Translations under genes and position numbers: made by a program
The notes under the pieces: model-generated
The model's database searches: none
What the model saw: only the letters and a program-made list of their open reading frames with translations
What the model was told of the DNA's origin: nothing
Part shown: positions 24,999-29,194 of the stretch, piece after piece
Layout of the letters: each line of letters opens with the position of its first letter
How positions within the stretch are numbered: the stretch's first letter is position 1
Origin: Chrysochromulina tobinii
Lineage: Eukaryota > Haptophyta > Prymnesiales > Chrysochromulinaceae
Assembly (NCBI GenBank): GCA_001275005.1
Contig: JWZX01002595.1
Location: 1 to 29,194 of the forward strand
Length of the DNA: 29,194 bases
Direction of reading: 5' to 3'

Positions 24999-26492
24999 AT
25001 GAGGCTGCCGTGCAGTGTCGCAGCTTGGCTTGCATTCTTGACGCTCGTCGAGGGAAAGTGGCGGCGCATGACCTCGACGAATCCAGCCCCGGGGATCTTT
25101 GAGAACGTGTGCATCGGTCGCACCTGCCATGGCTGCACTCCAACCTTGTTCATCGCCGGCAACAACCAGAACTTTGACTTTTTGCCCGCGAACGTCTCGC
25201 TCGGCGAGCCAGCTCAAGCGCCCGTGTATCGAGACAGTTCCATGACCCACACAGCCAACTTTGCGAAGGAAACCCACATTGCGCACGTGGTCCTGCACTA
25301 CGACGAATCCGTGTACGACATGGCGAACCGACTCTCTGAAGAGCACATCATTGTTGATTCGCCGATCGACGTGCACTACATGGGGGGCACCGCGATCCTC
25401 ATGCATTCGCCCTGCGATCTCGATGACAGCTTCCACGTGACGATTACGGAGGAGGGACCGATGCTCCACCGTGCGGTGAACCGTGCGATGCGTCATTGGG
25501 GGAGCGCGCAGCGCCTCTCACTGCTGCTCGACAACAAGTGCCCGCACCACGCCTACCGTGACGAGCTCCGCGACATGATCATCGGGCGCGATCATTCGGT
25601 CTTCAAGGTACAGCCCTCCTCCCTCACGTGCGTCGAGAGGCTGGTCACGCCGCCCCCTCCCTCTCGCATGCTCGAGAACTCTCTCAAGCAATACTTCGTG
25701 GACCTGAGCCAGCGAGCCAGCGAGCAGAGCGAAGAGGAGATGAAGCGGCGAGCGATGTACGAGACCGTCGCGCGCCGTGAGGCCGTGCGGCGCGGACACC
25801 CGCCCTCTTGCATCGGGGACGACGGCGAGGTCCTCGGCGTGTGCTCCGCTCAAGCTCATAGCGAGTCCTATGAGTCCTATGAGGCCGCCGCGGCGCGTGA
25901 GGCGGAGATTGAGGCGCGCTTGACTGCCCGCCCATTCCGGGTGGCGGTCATCCAGCGCACTTCGCACGAGCGCCGCATCCTGAACCTCGACGAGCTGATC
26001 ATGACGATCCAGCGGTCCCTTGCGGAAGCGTCCCCGGATACGATGCGCAACGGCAAGGTCGAGACGCTCTTCCTGGACAATGTCGAGTTGTGGGAGCAAA
26101 TCCGGCGCGTGCAGGAGGTCGACGTGCTCATCGGCGTCACAGGCTCCGGCCTCTCCACCGTGGCCTTCCTTCGCCCAGGTTCGATTGTGATTGAGCTCGC
26201 ATCGAGCTCATACGAAACCGATACTGCGCAGACGCTCATCCTACAAGCACACGGTTCGCTGCTACGCGGCATCATCTCCTACCGAAAGTCCTACGTCAAG
26301 CCGATCGCCTCGGCGCCCTTCGACGCCGCGAACTCCGCCGTGCGCTCCGAAATGATCAGCCATGCACAGTTCAACTCATTCCTGATCCGAAGGAACGAGG
26401 GCGGCATCCGAAAGGACTTCCACGCGATCGTCAACTCGACGGACGTGTGGAAGACGCTCTCGCTCGAGCTGCAGCATCGGATGCTGATTTGA
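24999..26492 (+). CDS. GT61-like glycosyltransferase (DUF563 family), secretory pathway
   Basis: 497 aa, single exon. ATG 24999 gives MRLPCSVAAWLAFLTLVEG, a plausible signal peptide or short anchor; the frame is open to 24837 but those residues do not look like protein. The C-terminal half has FRVAVIQRTSHERRILNLDEL and DVLIGVTGSGLSTVAFLRPGSIVIEL (~residues 377-402), matching the VxxIxRxxxRRxxN and HGAGLTNxxFxxPG blocks of GT61 (plant xylosyl/arabinosyltransferases, animal EOGT). His of the HGAG block is Thr here. The middle has a Glu/Arg-rich insert (~residues 245-310). Likely Golgi or ER lumen; donor and acceptor unknown. Confidence 0.75.
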   Translation: MRLPCSVAAWLAFLTLVEGKWRRMTSTNPAPGIFENVCIGRTCHGCTPTLFIAGNNQNFDFLPANVSLGEPAQAPVYRDSSMTHTANFAKETHIAHVVLHYDESVYDMANRLSEEHIIVDSPIDVHYMGGTAILMHSPCDLDDSFHVTITEEGPMLHRAVNRAMRHWGSAQRLSLLLDNKCPHHAYRDELRDMIIGRDHSVFKVQPSSLTCVERLVTPPPPSRMLENSLKQYFVDLSQRASEQSEEEMKRRAMYETVARREAVRRGHPPSCIGDDGEVLGVCSAQAHSESYESYEAAAAREAEIEARLTARPFRVAVIQRTSHERRILNLDELIMTIQRSLAEASPDTMRNGKVETLFLDNVELWEQIRRVQEVDVLIGVTGSGLSTVAFLRPGSIVIELASSSYETDTAQTLILQAHGSLLRGIISYRKSYVKPIASAPFDAANSAVRSEMISHAQFNSFLIRRNEGGIRKDFHAIVNSTDVWKTLSLELQHRMLI

Positions 26493-26788
26493 TGCAGCGT
26501 CGCTGATGGGCGCTCTTGGTGGGCGCGCTTGATGGTCTCGGCGCTGTGATGGGCGCTCTTGATGGTCTGACTCTGCTGGCATTGGCCAAGGCCGCCACCC
26601 GGCCGATCCTCCGTACTCCGTGAGCCGATCGGGGCGCGCAGGCGACGATGATGCACCGCTGAGCCGTCTTTAATAGAAACAAATCGGGTTTCATTCACAC
26701 TCCGGGTCTGGTGTGGAACACCTGTGACCTCGACCCGTGTGTGTGGTCGCTTGCACGGGCGCCGCGGGAAGTGCGCGACGTGAGTGCG
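26493..26788. other. Spacer with GATGGGCGCTCTTGATGGTCT repeats
   Basis: Directly after the GT61 stop, gatgggcgctcttgatggtc-type units recur three times (about 26506-26575), close in style to the introner repeats but without a clear splice-like end. Nothing else is recognised. Confidence 0.45.
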
Positions 26789-27322
26789 ATGGACCCATCG
26801 CCGGCGAAACTCAAGCAGATCATCGTCCTGCTTTCCTCATTCTTCGCATGCCTTTTCTTCGGCGTCCTCGGATATGATGTCTTCAAGGATGGCCTTCCAC
26901 CACCCTTACTGTCTTCAGAAAAGCAGTTGGTGAAGAAGACGCAGCCGTCTGCAGCAGCAAACAGCTCCACGACGAGCTGGCCTCCTCCGGGCTCACGCCG
27001 ATCCAAGCGGCGCGGGAGAGGCCACGGCGCAGTCAAAGAGAGCATAAAGGGTGCCAAGAGTAAAGGCGAGTGGAGAGAACACCCTGGCATGATGCTGTCA
27101 CCCCCGCCACCGCCGCCGCCGCTCACAGCAGTGCCGCCGCTCTCAACAGTCGCCGCCAAGCCAGTTGCCGCCGAAGGACCTGGGCATCAGAGTGGCAGTA
27201 CAAATGCACCACGCAAGTCCCGCCACAAGAAGGGTGCGAAGGCAGAGAAGGGTATCAAGGCCGAGAAGAAGGCAGAAAAAAGACGGCTGTTGAACAAATC
27301 TGACAAACAGGCACCAACATAA
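26789..27322 (+). CDS. Small basic protein with one N-terminal membrane helix
   Basis: 177 aa from ATG 26789. Residues ~11-29 (IIVLLSSFFACLFFGVLG) form a membrane helix preceded by few charges. The rest is Pro-, Ser- and Lys-rich and ends in KAEKGIKAEKKAEKRR-type basic repeats. No family recognised. It could be a type II Golgi or plasma-membrane anchor protein. The frame stays open upstream to GTG 26711 without protein character, so the ATG is preferred. Confidence 0.55.
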   Translation: MDPSPAKLKQIIVLLSSFFACLFFGVLGYDVFKDGLPPPLLSSEKQLVKKTQPSAAANSSTTSWPPPGSRRSKRRGRGHGAVKESIKGAKSKGEWREHPGMMLSPPPPPPPLTAVPPLSTVAAKPVAAEGPGHQSGSTNAPRKSRHKKGAKAEKGIKAEKKAEKRRLLNKSDKQAPT

Positions 27323-27851
27323 CGACAGCTGGCTTCACTGTGGTGCCATATCTTCCTTGCTCCGGCTGTGCGACGTCCACTTCGATGCGTGGTCGCGCCG
27401 CGGTGATGGATAATTGGATATGGTATTGGATAACGTGATTCGCGCGCACCTCCGCGCTCCGCGGTGGGCCGTGTGACGAATATGCGATGTATAACCGCCG
27501 TGCGCTGGAACTTATGGAATCGTGCTGCTATGTGATGCTCAGATGGCCTATTATCCTGTCACTAATTACCTATATATACGTCGTATACGTGCCTTTTGCA
27601 ACCGCACAGTGTTAACTGTCCTTTACGTAGACGGAGGCTATAATCTGCATGTTGGGGATGGATCTTTTCAGGGTGTATACACACGCCTCACGTGCACGGG
27701 CCTCGTCAGGGGGGGGGGCGGTCCGCGCGCGATCTCGCGTCTTCTCATGTGCTGTCAGCCGTGTGCAGGCCCACAGATGAGATGGGTCTGGCGGTCCGGC
27801 CCACACTGCACAGGGACGCTGGCCCGCCGCCGGTGCCCAGAAGCGTTGCAC
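27323..27851. other. Convergent intergenic region
   Basis: Lies between the stops of the small basic protein (plus) and RTF1 (minus). Contains cctatatatacgtcgtatac near 27569-27588 and a G-run at 27711. The 15-mer gcgctggaacttatg at 27503-27517 also occurs inside the RTF1 3' coding end (27889-27903). No gene is recognised. Confidence 0.4.
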
Positions 27852-28961
27852 TCAGCTGTGCTCGATGATAGCTTGGCCGAAGACGTTGCGCTGGAACTTA
27901 TGCGGCTTGGCGACGAGGTCCGAAGGCGCCGCGCCGCCCGACGAGCCGCCCCCGTGCTGTGCGAGAAGCTTCTGACGTGTGGTGAGCATCGGTTGCGCCT
28001 TCTGGGAGAGCTCCTGCTGCACCTTTCGCGTAATCTCGGCCTCTGAATAGTGGTAGTTCTCCGCCGACTGGATCGCGGCTCTCCTGTCCTGGATCTGCGC
28101 CACCGTGACCATCGGCAGCTTGGCCACCTCTCGCACCATGTGCCAGGAGAGAAGCTCAAGTTCCTCGAAGGCTCCGTTCGAGATGGAGGCCATCGGGTAC
28201 CATGAGCGCTGGCAGCCGAACTCGAGGTACAGGTACTTGCGCGTCTGCTTGCCTGCGAAGCTGTACGAGCCGTGCGCCGCGTCGGCCATGTCCTTCACCT
28301 CGACGACCTCAGCGGCGCGGTAGAGCGTCGAGGTGCCGCCATCAGCGCGCTGGCCCGGAATCTGCAGCCCGATGCGCACAAAGCAGCCCGGAACGAGTGC
28401 CGCGAAAAAGGGCTCGAGCAGCCACTTTTCGAGCACCCCGCGGCTCAGCCGGATGCGCTCGAGATCTGGCAACGTGGCGAGCGGGCCCGACCACATCGGC
28501 TCGGACGCTCGCCCCCTCTCAGGCTTCTCGTCCTCGTCCTCGTCGTCGTTACCCACAGCAGGTCGTCCTCGCTCTCGCATCGTTTTGCGCTCGCTGCGCG
28601 ACATGCCGTAGTCGGCGTACTCCACGCCACCGCCGTCGTCGGACACGGCCCGGCGTTTGCCACCCTTGGCTCGTGCGCCCCAATCCTCCTCCTCTTCTTC
28701 GCCATCATCCTCGTCCTCGTCCTCGTCCTCGTCGCTCGCGGGGAGCTTGCCCGCGCGCCGCTGCCCCTGCTGTTTCGCCTCCCGCTTGCGCCCCGAATCC
28801 GTGCGGCCCGCGCCGGACAGCTGTTGGTGGAGTTTCACAGAAGCTGATGCGAAGAGGTCGTCCTGCGTCATTTTCTTCTCCTTCACACAGCCATCCTTTC
28901 GGCACCAGCCCGCATGGCCAGCGGGCTTGATACACCGAGCGTTGCGTGGGCACCGCTCCAT
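27852..28961 (-). CDS. RTF1: RTF1 homologue, Plus3-domain subunit of the Paf1 complex
   Basis: 369 aa, single exon. Residues ~166-275 form a Plus3 domain: LERIRLSRGVLEKWLLEPFF, GCFVRIGL, YRAAEVVEVKD, SYSFAGKQTRKYLYLEFG, MASISNGAFEELELLSW. RTF1 binds elongating RNA polymerase II and Spt5 and supports H2B ubiquitylation and elongation. The N-terminal acidic/basic disordered stretch ([17 protein letters not shown]) is usual. Unusual is the extreme N-terminus CPRNARCIKPAGHAGWCRKD, a small Cys/His cluster. The protein is short compared with animal RTF1 (about 700 aa). ATG 28959-28961 is chosen because it precedes this cluster; the frame is open upstream to 29129. Confidence 0.88.
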   Translation of the reverse strand: MERCPRNARCIKPAGHAGWCRKDGCVKEKKMTQDDLFASASVKLHQQLSGAGRTDSGRKREAKQQGQRRAGKLPASDEDEDEDEDDGEEEEEDWGARAKGGKRRAVSDDGGGVEYADYGMSRSERKTMRERGRPAVGNDDEDEDEKPERGRASEPMWSGPLATLPDLERIRLSRGVLEKWLLEPFFAALVPGCFVRIGLQIPGQRADGGTSTLYRAAEVVEVKDMADAAHGSYSFAGKQTRKYLYLEFGCQRSWYPMASISNGAFEELELLSWHMVREVAKLPMVTVAQIQDRRAAIQSAENYHYSEAEITRKVQQELSQKAQPMLTTRQKLLAQHGGGSSGGAAPSDLVAKPHKFQRNVFGQAIIEHS

Positions 28962-29194
28962 CGCTGCTGAGGGCGCGTCGCAGCGGCCTGCAAGGCGCCT
29001 TTGACCCGCCCAGCCGCGGCGGAGTCCACTGGAACCCTCCTCCCCTGGCGCTGTAACACGTTCATTCACAACACACCAACACGCACAGACCAAACTCAAA
29101 CAAGCATGAAGGTCGAACACCTCGCACACGTCACAGCCGCTTCATTCTCATGCTCGCGACATGCAACGTGTACCGCGCTCACAGACACGGATCA
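28962..29194. other. 5' flank of RTF1
   Basis: Open in the RTF1 frame to 29129 but without clear protein character or an in-frame ATG start that I prefer. Probably promoter and 5' UTR; no TATA box seen. Confidence 0.35.

Noticed and set aside
27503-27903. 15-mer gcgctggaacttatg shared by the intergenic region and the RTF1 3' end
   Set aside because: Short, flanks differ, and one copy is ordinary coding sequence; could be chance or a minor duplication.

Overview
The window is nuclear DNA from a GC-rich unicellular eukaryote. Genes lie on both strands without operons, coding sequence is broken by spliceosomal GT-AG introns, and the proteins are eukaryotic (FANCM helicase, RTF1 Plus3 protein, GT61 glycosyltransferase, OPR/RAP organelle-type RNA-binding repeats). 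Two features suggest a photosynthetic alga, and a haptophyte or similar secondary alga is my best guess: the OPR/RAP protein, and a large protein with SHRW / WxDYxxxPQ modules of a kind I associate with haptophytes and pelagophytes. This is inference; no marker in the window fixes the lineage.

Layout. 1-977: a possible end of a Gly-rich protein, a CGG microsatellite and gene-poor DNA. 978-5209 (+): OPR repeats plus RAP domain, then a disordered linker and a polytopic membrane region, four exons. 5665-7074 (+): histidine phosphatase. 7228-9284 (+): ATP-grasp protein, four exons. 9971-11437 (-): shikimate kinase fused to a dehydroquinase-like domain, divergent from the next gene across about 135 bp. 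11573-19092 (+): FANCM/Mph1/Hef-type helicase in ten exons, the last 4 kb long and low-complexity. 19350-20633 (-): bacterial-type metallophosphoesterase with one intron. 20700-20816 (-): a single 5S rRNA gene with TATA element and T-run terminator. 21033-24354 (+): SHRW/PQ-module plus LRR protein with one frame break. 24999-26492 (+): secreted or Golgi GT61-like glycosyltransferase. 26789-27322 (+): small membrane-anchored basic protein. 27852-28961 (-): RTF1.

The most unusual feature is the introns. I could place 16, and most look like very young introner-type insertions. A short element with repeats of the CTGATGNCCTCTGATTGC type ends in a near-constant TCCCTCATCAG, or in a second family ends in CCCCACAG. 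The intron begins with a copy of the first bases of the downstream exon, from about 5 to 46 bp. So the 5' splice site (often GTACG) comes from a duplicated piece of exon and the 3' AG comes from the element. Eleven of the 16 introns have lengths divisible by three and several have no in-frame stop. Two pairs of introns within the FANCM gene share identical 35-40 bp elements, one intron holds two nested insertions, and reversed copies sit inside coding sequence in two genes, one of them between 26-bp direct repeats.

The genes show no shared pathway. Their common theme is this intron family and abundant in-frame tandem repeats. Exon boundaries come from reading-frame continuity, splice signals and remembered family sequences; no transcript data or database search was available.
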